A stretch of DNA of 64,000 nucleotides from Lachnospiraceae bacterium NC2004 (GTDB lineage Bacteria > Bacillota > Clostridia > Lachnospirales > Lachnospiraceae), in the NCBI GenBank assembly GCA_000621905.1, contig JHXB01000004.1, positions 2,752 to 66,751 of the forward strand, in the 5' to 3' direction. Below the pieces are notes generated by a model that was given only the letters and a program-made list of their open reading frames with translations, made no database searches and was not told where the DNA came from. Positions 18,205 to 27,000 of this stretch are shown here, piece after piece; the first letter of the stretch is position 1, and every line of letters begins with the position of its first letter. The position numbers and the translations under genes are program-made.

Positions 18205-19005
18205 ATGAGTAAAGTAATTATTTCAACTAAAGACATGCAGAAGACATTTGCCAATAACGGCAAGCAGGTTCATGTTTTATCTAATGTGAATATGGAGATT
18301 TACGAGGGAGATTTTACCGTGATTATGGGTTCATCGGGATCCGGTAAGTCAACTCTTCTATATGCGTTATCAGGTATGGATAAGGCGACGGCGGGCAAGG
18401 TTAATTATTATCGTACATCAAGTGATGTTATAGATATCACCAAGTTAAAAGAGAGAAAAATGTCTGATATCCGCATCAAAGATTTCGGCTTCGTATTCCA
18501 GCAAATGCATTTGGTAAGCAACCTTTCCCTTCTTGAAAATGTAGCGGTGAGCGGTTACCTTGACAAGAAGGCAAATGCAAAAGAGGTTAGGGCTAAAGCT
18601 AACAAACTTCTTGACAGGATGGGTCTTAAAGACGTTAAGGGCAACCTTCCTTCAAGGGTTTCAGGTGGTGAGCAGCAGAGGTGTTCAATCGCAAGAGCGG
18701 TTATCAACTCGCCAAAGGTATTATTTGCAGATGAGCCTACGGGAGCGTTAAACCGTAAAAACACCGGAGAGGTTCTTGATCTTTTGACAGAGTTAAATAA
18801 TGACGGGCAGAGCATCGTTATGGTAACGCATGACATTAAGTCGGCATATCGTGGCAACAGACTTCTATATTTGGATGACGGCAATATTGTCGGAGAGCTT
18901 ACACTTCCTAAGTATGGCGAGCTTGATGACAAAGGCGAGAGATTGCAGAGTGACAAGGCAAGGGAAGCACAGGTAAATGCTTGGCTTGAGTCACTTGATT
19001 GGTAA
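18205..19005 (+). CDS. ABC transporter ATPase, LolD/MacB/BceA type (module 2)
   Basis: 266 residues with Walker A GSSGSGKST, Q-loop VFQQMHLVSNLS, signature VSGGEQQR and Walker B VLFADEPTGALN, plus MVTHD. It is clearly paralogous to the ATPase at 9162 (both begin with a T-K-x-x-K-x-F-x-N-x-G stretch and share GDFTVIMG). ATG 18205 follows GAGAGGTG; a GTG 9 bases upstream lies inside that site. First gene of a four-gene unit with the permease, regulator and kinase. Confidence 0.94.
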   Translation: MSKVIISTKDMQKTFANNGKQVHVLSNVNMEIYEGDFTVIMGSSGSGKSTLLYALSGMDKATAGKVNYYRTSSDVIDITKLKERKMSDIRIKDFGFVFQQMHLVSNLSLLENVAVSGYLDKKANAKEVRAKANKLLDRMGLKDVKGNLPSRVSGGEQQRCSIARAVINSPKVLFADEPTGALNRKNTGEVLDLLTELNNDGQSIVMVTHDIKSAYRGNRLLYLDDGNIVGELTLPKYGELDDKGERLQSDKAREAQVNAWLESLDW

Positions 19006-19046
19006 GTAACATTTGCAGTTGTTCTAAGTAGAAAGGGATGAATAGT

Positions 19047-21470
19047 ATGGATATTTTTACACTTGTAAAAGCAGGTATTAAGAATAGATGGAACGTGTTC
19101 CTTGGCTTTACGTTTTTGACGATGATTATGGTTGTATGTGTAATTACAATGCTCGGAGTCAGAAAGAATTATAACGGTGCCAAGGATACGGCGTATGCGA
19201 TTGAAGATAAAGGTGTTATTGCGGCAGAGTTTTATAACGGCAACTTTAGCGATAAACTAAAGTCTAAGCTAGAAGCTAATGATAAGGTAGATCACCTTGA
19301 AATCTATGATGTTGTTATTGGAAATGAAGTCAAATGTAATGACCACAACGAGGGTAACAGCTATTATTTTATGAAAAATTTTGGTAATCTTCCAATCTTC
19401 AATGAAGATTCGACGGGGTTTGTCAATTACGATTATATTGATGGTAAGTATGTTGAAAATGATGACGATTCTTATAAATTAAAGAGCGGCGAGATATATT
19501 TGTCATACGGGCTTAAGGACAGATTCGATGCAAATGCAGGAGATAAATTGACTGTTAAATTGTGCGGCGAGATTAAGACATTTACCATAAAAGGATTCGT
19601 TCAGGAGCCAATGATGGGTTCAGATGTTATTGGACTTAAGATGGTTTTTATAAGCGATGAGGATTTTGATTCTATATATTCTGAAACCAAATCATTAATG
19701 CAATCGGATGATGATAATTGGATGATTGGTGATATGGTTTTTGTACATCCTACTGATAAGGCGAATGAGTCTTCTGACATTTTACTTCGCGAGCTTAATA
19801 TTGATACCAAGATAAATGATATGGCATTTGCTACTATGACAAGAGAGACATCTGAGCATTATACCGGAATATTTATCAATATTATTATGGCTATGATTGT
19901 GGGTGTTACTGTAGTGTTACTTGTAATCTTTTTGATTGTTGCAGGTCACAGCATTACAACTGAGCTTGAAATTGATTATAAGGATTTAGGAATTCTTAAG
20001 AGCCAGGGAGCAACAAGTTCGCTTATCAGAAAGGTGTATATAGCTGAGTATCTTGTTTCACAGCTGATTGGGTGTATTATAGGATTTGCTATTTCAATTC
20101 CTTGTGAGAGAATGTTAAGTGACGTATTTTTTGGAATGACGGGAATGTTGCCGGAGAGGAACTTCCCTGTAGTTGAGGGAATATTGTTAAGCTTAGGACT
20201 CTTTGTTATAACAGGTATCTACATTTTCTTCATTACAAGAAGGGTCGTTAAGACCACTCCGGTTAAGGCGATTACAAGCGGACATAATGACTTTTATTTT
20301 GACAGCAGATATAACGCGAGAATTACTAAGAGAGGTTTAGGTTTTACGCTTGGGCTTCGACAGATTACATCTGCACCGAAAAGATACATAAGCATTTTGA
20401 TTGTTTCGTCTTTGCTTATATTTGCAGCAATCACAATGGAACTTATGTCCAACTATGTTACATCAAGAGATGCTCTTGCTTCGATGGGCTTTCCTATCAG
20501 TGATATTGAATTCTCGTTTAAAGATTCGGAGCATAAATGTAAGGTTAAAGATGTTGAAAATATTATCAATAAATATACCGAAATAGAGGACAGAGTTTAT
20601 AAAACACATGCGTATGTTTCCGTTAACGGCGAGTCAATTCTTGCAGTTGTTAAGGCATATCCGGATGATATGAGCTCAGTATATAAGGGTAGAGAAGTTA
20701 AGTATGATAACGAAATTGTAATAACAGAGCAGGTTTCAAAGCTTTTAGATATCAACATAGGTGATACTGTTTCTCTTGGAAGATACGAGAAAAATGAGGA
20801 CGTTGTTGTTGTAGGAATCTTTCAGTCAATGGCCGACACAGGCAAATGCATATCTATGTCATTAGAAGCATTCAGTAGGATGAGAAAAGAAGGAACGGAC
20901 GAGTACACTGTAGATCATATGAGTGGTTATGGAGTAATTCTTAAGGACGCATCTGCTGCCGACGACATTGTAAAAGAAGTTGAAGACAAATACGGAGATG
21001 AACTTGAGATTGAAGCTATTGATTATGAACACAATTTGAATAATATTGGCGAGAACTTTTATGGTGCTGCCGATGCAAGCAGATATTTAATCTATGGTTT
21101 ATCATTGATATTTGCCTTAGTAACTGTTTTGATGGTCTGCACCAAGGTGTTTATTCAGGAAAGAACAGACATCGGAATTATGAGAGCGGTTGGATTTACC
21201 GTTCCAAGAATAAGAAGACAGTTTGCCGCAAGATTTGTAATAATAAGTTTGATTGGTGGTATTATAGGAGCTGTTTTGGCAAGGCTTTATTCGGGACAAT
21301 TGATGGAATCTGTTTTCTCAATGTTTGGAGTTCAGAATATTGAGTTGGATTATTCATTTTTAGCATTTGCAAAACCTATAATTCTCTTTATAATATTGTA
21401 TATGGTATTCGGTTATCTTTCTTCAAGAAAGGTTAAGAAGGTCAGTGCTAGAGAACTCATCAGTGAGTGA
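19047..21470 (+). CDS. FtsX-type ABC permease (module 2)
   Basis: 807 residues with the duplicated FtsX architecture of the permease at 9927: a TM near 16-36, an outer domain of about 230 residues, TMs near 280-305, 335-360 and 380-400, a TM near 450-470, a second outer domain, and three C-terminal TMs ending in SSRKVKKVSARELI. ATG 19047 is preferred over ATG 19038 because GAAAGGG lies 9 bases before it. It forms a complex with the ATPase just upstream. The substrate is unknown; similarity to bacitracin/lantibiotic resistance permeases is at the family level only. Confidence 0.92.
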   Translation: MDIFTLVKAGIKNRWNVFLGFTFLTMIMVVCVITMLGVRKNYNGAKDTAYAIEDKGVIAAEFYNGNFSDKLKSKLEANDKVDHLEIYDVVIGNEVKCNDHNEGNSYYFMKNFGNLPIFNEDSTGFVNYDYIDGKYVENDDDSYKLKSGEIYLSYGLKDRFDANAGDKLTVKLCGEIKTFTIKGFVQEPMMGSDVIGLKMVFISDEDFDSIYSETKSLMQSDDDNWMIGDMVFVHPTDKANESSDILLRELNIDTKINDMAFATMTRETSEHYTGIFINIIMAMIVGVTVVLLVIFLIVAGHSITTELEIDYKDLGILKSQGATSSLIRKVYIAEYLVSQLIGCIIGFAISIPCERMLSDVFFGMTGMLPERNFPVVEGILLSLGLFVITGIYIFFITRRVVKTTPVKAITSGHNDFYFDSRYNARITKRGLGFTLGLRQITSAPKRYISILIVSSLLIFAAITMELMSNYVTSRDALASMGFPISDIEFSFKDSEHKCKVKDVENIINKYTEIEDRVYKTHAYVSVNGESILAVVKAYPDDMSSVYKGREVKYDNEIVITEQVSKLLDINIGDTVSLGRYEKNEDVVVVGIFQSMADTGKCISMSLEAFSRMRKEGTDEYTVDHMSGYGVILKDASAADDIVKEVEDKYGDELEIEAIDYEHNLNNIGENFYGAADASRYLIYGLSLIFALVTVLMVCTKVFIQERTDIGIMRAVGFTVPRIRRQFAARFVIISLIGGIIGAVLARLYSGQLMESVFSMFGVQNIELDYSFLAFAKPIILFIILYMVFGYLSSRKVKKVSARELISE

Positions 21471-21491
21471 TGTTAAGGAGAGGGTTCACAT

Positions 21492-22166
21492 ATGTGGAAG
21501 ATTCTGATTGTTGATGATGACGAGGCGTTATCCGATATTACAGGGGAAATGCTAGAGTCGTACGGATATGAAGTGTTTAAGGCGGGCAGCGCGGAGGAAG
21601 CATTTGCGCTGCTCACCGATAACAGATATGATTTGATTATATTGGATATTAATCTGCCGGACGGGACGGGATTTGACGTGTGCGAGGAGCTGCGTGAAGT
21701 CTCGTCTGTTCCTGTTGTTTTTGCGAGTGCAAGAACGAGCGTGGATGATAAGGTTGTCGGGTTTGAAAAGGGCGCGGATGACTACATCCCTAAGCCTTAC
21801 TCTATGAAAGAGTTACTGGTCAGGGTAAATGCAATAATAAGGCGAACTTACGGAAGTAGTGAGGCGGAAGAGAAGGTTGAATTTGGAGATGTCGTAGTTA
21901 ATATGTCTTCAAGAAGTGTAACTAAGGGTGGCAAGGCAGTTTCGTTATCTTTAAAGGAGTTTGATCTGCTTGCATTTTTATGCCGCAATAAAGGTGAAGC
22001 AGTCGAGAAAGACAAGCTTATATCCGAGGTTTGGGGTGCATTTAGCGAGGTTGATAACTCAACCCTTACAGTTCATATAAGGTGGCTTAGAGAGAAGTTA
22101 GAGGACAATCCTTCTAAGCCTGAACACATCAAAACAGTCTTTAAGGTCGGATATATTATTGAGTGA
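21492..22166 (+). CDS. OmpR-family response regulator (module 2)
   Basis: 224 residues. Receiver domain with ILIVDDDE, phospho-acceptor Asp near 52 in LIILDINLPDGTG, ASARTSVDD and YIPKPYS; the winged helix has SLSLKEFDLLAFLCRN and STLTVHIRWLREKLE ... VFKVGYIIE. AAGGAGAGGG precedes ATG 21492. It lies 21 bases after the permease and 15 bases before its kinase, so all four module 2 genes are likely one operon under positive feedback. Confidence 0.94.
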   Translation: MWKILIVDDDEALSDITGEMLESYGYEVFKAGSAEEAFALLTDNRYDLIILDINLPDGTGFDVCEELREVSSVPVVFASARTSVDDKVVGFEKGADDYIPKPYSMKELLVRVNAIIRRTYGSSEAEEKVEFGDVVVNMSSRSVTKGGKAVSLSLKEFDLLAFLCRNKGEAVEKDKLISEVWGAFSEVDNSTLTVHIRWLREKLEDNPSKPEHIKTVFKVGYIIE

Positions 22167-22181
22167 TAATCGAGGTGTGAT

Positions 22182-23312
22182 ATGGATAAAAGATTATGCG
22201 CGATAGCAGGTGTATATATACTGCTTATGCTGGCTGCATTTTTTGTAATTGCGGGTGGGATTAAGAAGCAGGAGGACGGCAAGGTGTCCGATTCTGCCAG
22301 GTTAAGTGTAACGGCAAATGAAATAAAACGGAGTGTTGAAGCGGGTGATAAGGATGAGGTTGTAAGGCTTTGTGATGAGCTTACGACCGGGCCTGATAAA
22401 GATGATAAGTCTTCATTGATTATCATGGTTCCGCTTATGGTAAGTATCGTTGGTGTACTAACGATGCTTATTTATCTTAATGTCAAAGTGATTAGACCGT
22501 TTTCTAATCTTAAAGATTTCGCAGGTGAGATAGCAAAGGGGAATTTCGAAACACCTCTTATGGTAACGAGAGAGAATTTCTTTGGTGATTTCACGTGGGC
22601 ATTTGACAATATGCGTCATGAGATTAGTAAGAGCAGGGCGGCTGAGAAGGAAGCGATTGAGAATAACAAGACTGTAATCGCAACTCTTTCGCACGATATC
22701 AAGACGCCTATTGCTTCTATCAGAACTTACTCTGAGGCGTTTGAAGCTAACATGGATAGCACGCCTGAGAAGAGGCAGAAATATTTAAGTGTTCTTATGG
22801 ACAAATGTGACGAGGTAACTAAGCTTACCAACGATCTTTTTCTTCACTCGATTTCTGAGATGAACAGGCTTGAAGTCAAGAACGAGCAGGTTGAGCTTAC
22901 TTCATTTATTGCAAATGATGTCGCTAAGCTTTTCGTTAATGAAGATGATATTAAATGCAATCTTCCTAACAAAGAGATTACGGTAAATGCCGACCCTAAG
23001 CGTTTGTTGCAGGTGTTTGAGAATCTCAAAAATAACGCTGAGAAATATGCTAAGACGAATATTGAGATAAGTCTCGAAACGGGAGACGGTGTAAAGATTC
23101 ATTTTCGTGACTTTGGTCCGGGAATACCTGACGAGGATATTCCGTTTATCACGGGCAAGTTTTATCGTGGTAGAAATGTAGGAGATGAGAAGGGTTCCGG
23201 ACTTGGATTATATATCGTGAATGAGCTCATGAACAAGATGGGCGGTAAGGTCACGATGGTTAATGTGAAGCCGGGGTTGGATGTAGTTATAGAGTTTAAT
23301 AATGCTAACTGA
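22182..23312 (+). CDS. Sensor histidine kinase (module 2)
   Basis: 376 residues: TM1 about 3-23, only about 45 outside residues, TM2 about 70-92, HAMP, HisKA with ATLSHDIKTPIAS (His about 171), ATPase domain with NLKNNAEKYA, GPGIP and GSGLGLYIVN. The very short outer loop is typical of kinases that sense through their partner ABC permease (the Bce-type arrangement) rather than directly. That role is inferred. Its stop codon is followed at once by a REP-like palindrome shared with the convergent marR-type gene. Confidence 0.93.
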   Translation: MDKRLCAIAGVYILLMLAAFFVIAGGIKKQEDGKVSDSARLSVTANEIKRSVEAGDKDEVVRLCDELTTGPDKDDKSSLIIMVPLMVSIVGVLTMLIYLNVKVIRPFSNLKDFAGEIAKGNFETPLMVTRENFFGDFTWAFDNMRHEISKSRAAEKEAIENNKTVIATLSHDIKTPIASIRTYSEAFEANMDSTPEKRQKYLSVLMDKCDEVTKLTNDLFLHSISEMNRLEVKNEQVELTSFIANDVAKLFVNEDDIKCNLPNKEITVNADPKRLLQVFENLKNNAEKYAKTNIEISLETGDGVKIHFRDFGPGIPDEDIPFITGKFYRGRNVGDEKGSGLGLYIVNELMNKMGGKVTMVNVKPGLDVVIEFNNAN

Positions 23313-23313
23313 T

Positions 23314-23377
23314 CAATGGGGACAGGCCCCTCTGGTAACTTAGCGTGCTAAGTTACCGGAAGGGTCTGTCCCCATTG
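23314..23377. repeat. REP-like palindrome copy 4 (long form, between convergent genes)
   Basis: CAATGGGGACAGGCCCCTCT, GGTAACTTAGC, centre GT and the matching right arm, with three changes in the right arm (CCGGAAGGGTCTG). It almost fills the gap between the kinase and the MarR gene and may terminate both. The inner part is identical to copy 2. Confidence 0.88.
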
Positions 23378-23378
23378 T

Positions 23379-23807
23379 TTATAAATCGCCTTCGTACGAA
23401 AGCATGATTTTTAGTAATCTTATAAGTTCTAACGTATCTTTTCTTCCGAGTTTTTTAAGGAGTCCCTGATATTCCTGCCTGATTGCGTCGCGTCGTTTCT
23501 TCTCTTCGGTGATACCGTCCTTGGTGATGTTTACCACTACGCGTCTTCTGTCGGCTTTGTCACGCGTTCTTACTATATATCCTTTGTATTCGAGGCTTGA
23601 TAAAATGTCAGTCATTCTTCCGGGAACTATGTGTAGGTACTTTGATAATTCGCCCGCGCTTTCGCCGTTCTTGATATAAGTGAGATAGTGAAGCGTGCCG
23701 TATTCACCGCGCACACTGTCTTGGACAGATCGGTTGACACGGCGGTTAAGCATTTCGGCTAACAGCATATATAACTCTTCGCCTAAGTTATCTTCATTTT
23801 TGCTCAT
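23379..23807 (-). CDS. MarR-family transcriptional regulator
   Basis: 142 residues with a winged-helix core: a LTYIKNGESAGELSKYLHI helix-turn-helix, MTDILSSLEYKGYIVRTRD recognition helix and wing, DRRRVVVNIT as the DxRxxxVxLT wing signature, and terminal dimer helices. ATG at 23807 is used because GAAGGAAG lies upstream at normal spacing; longer in-frame starts lack a site. It is divergent from the synthetase gene at 24074, and two matching palindromes lie between, so it probably represses that gene and perhaps itself. Confidence 0.93.
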   Translation of the reverse strand: MSKNEDNLGEELYMLLAEMLNRRVNRSVQDSVRGEYGTLHYLTYIKNGESAGELSKYLHIVPGRMTDILSSLEYKGYIVRTRDKADRRRVVVNITKDGITEEKKRRDAIRQEYQGLLKKLGRKDTLELIRLLKIMLSYEGDL

Positions 23808-23895
23808 AATATTACTTCCTTCTGAAAAACTATTAGTAACTCGAATACATAATAACACAAAGAACACTTTAAGTACAGATGTATTGACCTTCTTT

Positions 23896-23975
23896 AAAGG
23901 TCAAAGATCCTTCGGAACAAACTTCCTCAGGATGACAAAAAGAGTGTGTCATTCTAAGTGAAGCGAAGAATCTTA
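23896..23975. repeat. BIME-like hairpin repeat of the GTCATTCTnAG type
   Basis: AAAGATCCTTCG ... CAGGATGACA and TGTCATTCTAAG ... CGAAGAATCTT form an imperfect inverted repeat of about 80 bp. The GTCATTCT-n-AG-GAAGCGAAGAATCT pattern is a widely dispersed repeat in many bacterial genomes. Only one complete copy is in this window. Confidence 0.6.
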
Positions 23976-23986
23976 AAAAAATACAA

Positions 23987-24056
23987 TATTTCGTATTGCG
24001 AAATAAAATCAAGTGTGATATACATAATGTGTTACAAGTTATTTCGCATTACGAAA
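23987..24056 (+). promoter_or_regulatory. Twin MarR operators around the synthetase promoter
   Basis: TTTCGTATTGCGAAA (23989-24003) and TTTCGCATTACGAAA (24042-24056) are 15 bp palindromic sites of form TTTCGnATTnCGAAA, 53 bp apart (about five helical turns). A -35 TTGCGA (23996-24001) overlaps the first and a -10 TATACA (24019-24024) follows at 17 bp, so occupancy would block transcription. The second site ends just before the ribosome binding site AGAAGGGG. Confidence 0.8.
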
Positions 24057-24073
24057 GAAGGGGTATTAATAAA

Positions 24074-27000
24074 ATGATAACACGCGAAAACACAAAGACA
24101 CTTTATGACTTGTTAAAAAATGCCGGGACAGAGTATGCTTCGAGAATATTCCTAAAGTACGAGCGCGCGGAGGTATTCTATTGCAATACTTACAGCGAGC
24201 TATATAAGGATAGCTGCTCTTTCGGTGCATGGGTAAGTGAACAGGGGGATTGCCCGCATGTTGCACTTCTTGGTGAGTGTAGCTACAGATATCTTACCGC
24301 ACTTTTTGGTACGGTAAGTACAGGTGGTATTGCTGTTCCTATTGATACCAAGGCGGGTACTTCAAGTATTATTGAGCGTATCAACAAGGCAGAAACCGAC
24401 ATTTTATTATATGACTGGGATTTTCATGATGAGATAGATTTATATAAAGAGAAATGTCCGACAGTTAAGGAGTTTATCTGTATTCAGAATATGCAGGAGC
24501 AGTCGGTACATAACATTTGCAAAAACTACAGAAACAATTCTTTTGAACCTAAGGCAGAAGAAGATAAATGTGCTCTTATTATCTTTACATCAGGTACGAC
24601 AGGTAAGGGCAAAGGCGTTATGCTTTCACACGGCAACCTTATTGACAACATTTTCAATAGTACAGAGGTTGAGAAGCAGGACAATGAGGTCGCGCTTAAT
24701 GTGCTTCCGATTCATCACGTGTTCTGTTTGAGCGGTGATGTGTTTCTGACTATGAGATATGGAAGCAAGCTGTGCTTGTGTCCTGATGTTTCTAAGTTAT
24801 TCCACTATATTACAGTGTTTAAGCCGACTGTTCTGCGTGCGGTTCCAATGATCAGTAAGACGATTTACAACAGAATCGTTATGTTGCACAGGAAGAATAA
24901 GGATGCAACAAGAAGGCAGATTAAGGACGAACTATTGGGTCCCGATTTTCATAAGATAATAAGCGGTGGTGGCTACCTGGCTAAGGAGCTTGCGCTTAAC
25001 CTTATCGGTCTTGGGATATCCATCGGACAAGGTTATGGTATGTCTGAGTGCTCGCCTAAGATTGCGGCGCCTGATTACGAGCGACTTGAGAAGCTTGATT
25101 CGGTAGGTCGACTGGTTGAGGGGTGCGAAGTAAGATTTGTTGACGGCGAGATTCAGGTTAAGAGTCCTTCTGTTATGATGGGTTACTATAATGACGAGGA
25201 GTTAACTCGTGAGACTTTGACGGAAGACGGCTGGCTCATGACGGGAGATTTGGGTTATGTAGATGATGAGGATTTCCTCTATCTTACCGGACGCAAGAAG
25301 AATCTTATTATTCTAAGCAATGGTGAAAATGTTGCACCTGAAGGCATTGAGAACATGTTTGACGATGAGGTTCTCATTAAAGATATTATGGTGTATGGTG
25401 ATGGCGATACAATAGCAGCCTGCGTTTATCCTAATTACGAGTACGCTCAAGCTCAGAATATAACTGATGTTGAAGGTGCGGTAAATGATATCGTTAACAT
25501 CAAGAATGTTGCACTTCCAACCTCCTCTCAGATTATGAAATGTTCGGTTAGAAAGCATCCGTTTAAGAAGACTTCTTCCAACAAGATTATTCGTGAACAG
25601 TTCTTTGAGGACCTTAAGAACGAGGAGGCAAGAAAGAGCGAGCTTACTCTTCCTGTTAATGACATGCAGAAAGAGCTCTGCCAGCTTATTGCAGATATTA
25701 CGGGTAACGATACAGTCGGAACAACCGAGGACTTCTACGATATCGGTCTTGACTCTATGGGCAGTGTTATGCTTATTGAGGAGCTTGATGAACGCTTTAG
25801 TGTCAACATTTCCCTAAGCGAGCTTATCGAGAACAACACCGTTCTCTTGCTTGAAGAGTTCATTAACAATAAGGCAAATGAAAATGAAGACGGCATTGAT
25901 TACAACGTTAGAGAAGAGTATCCGCTTACCAATATTCAGATGTACTTCGGATATATCATCAAGGGCAACACAACGGGTAACCTTCCTTTCCTATACAAGC
26001 TCGGAGACAAGATTGATCTTGTTAGACTTAAAGAAGCGATACTTAGAGCATTTGATGTGCATCCAATATTAAAGGCCAATATTCATTTTAATGGACAAAT
26101 GCTAATGACCTACAGAGATGATTCTAAGGTTATTCCTATTCCGATAGAGAAAATGAGTGAAGCCGATTGGGAAGAGAAGAAGAAGACGCTTGTTACTCCG
26201 TTTAGGTATACCGAAGATGATGATCTTGTGCATGTATTCTTATCAGAAACTGAGAGTGGCAAATACTTCTTTATTGATGTTGCTCACATTATCGGTGACG
26301 GAATATCTATCGGTATTTTGCTTAAAGACATCAATAAGGCTTATTGTAATGAAGAGGTTGAGCCTGAGAAGTTTACCTTCTTTGATTTCGCACTTTTGGA
26401 TAATACAAGAAGGACCAACGGTGTAAGAGAATCTGATATTAAGAGAACCGGCGAGCTTATGAAGGGTGCGTTGCTTAACAGAAGTATACTTAATAAACGC
26501 CTTGCACCGGATACATTTGAGAAGAAATACGGTGTTATCACAAGCAGATTTGAGCGCCTTACAAGAAAGGAGATTCTATACTATTGTAAGCAGAACGGTG
26601 TGTCAGAAAATGTTATGTTTTTGACTGCTTTTAATTACCTGATATACCTGTTCTCTGATCAGGATGATGTATTTGCCAACAGCATTCACAGTGGTCGTAC
26701 CGACAGCCGTTACGCTCATATGGTAGGCTCGCTGTTTATTACATACTTCTGTAGATTTACCAGAAAGCCACATGAGACTGTCATTGACCTTCTTAAGAAG
26801 ACAGGAGCACAGATTATGAAGACAATGAAGAATTCTGTGTCAAATGCAAGACAGGGCGAGATGTTCTTCCAGTATCAGGGTGACATCTTAGGACTTAAGG
26901 AAATCGGTGATGCCAAGGCTACAAGGTATCATTTGCAGCTTGATTCTCTTCCTTTCCACATGCAGGTGTTTAACGATGATAAGGGTTATTATCAGGAGCT

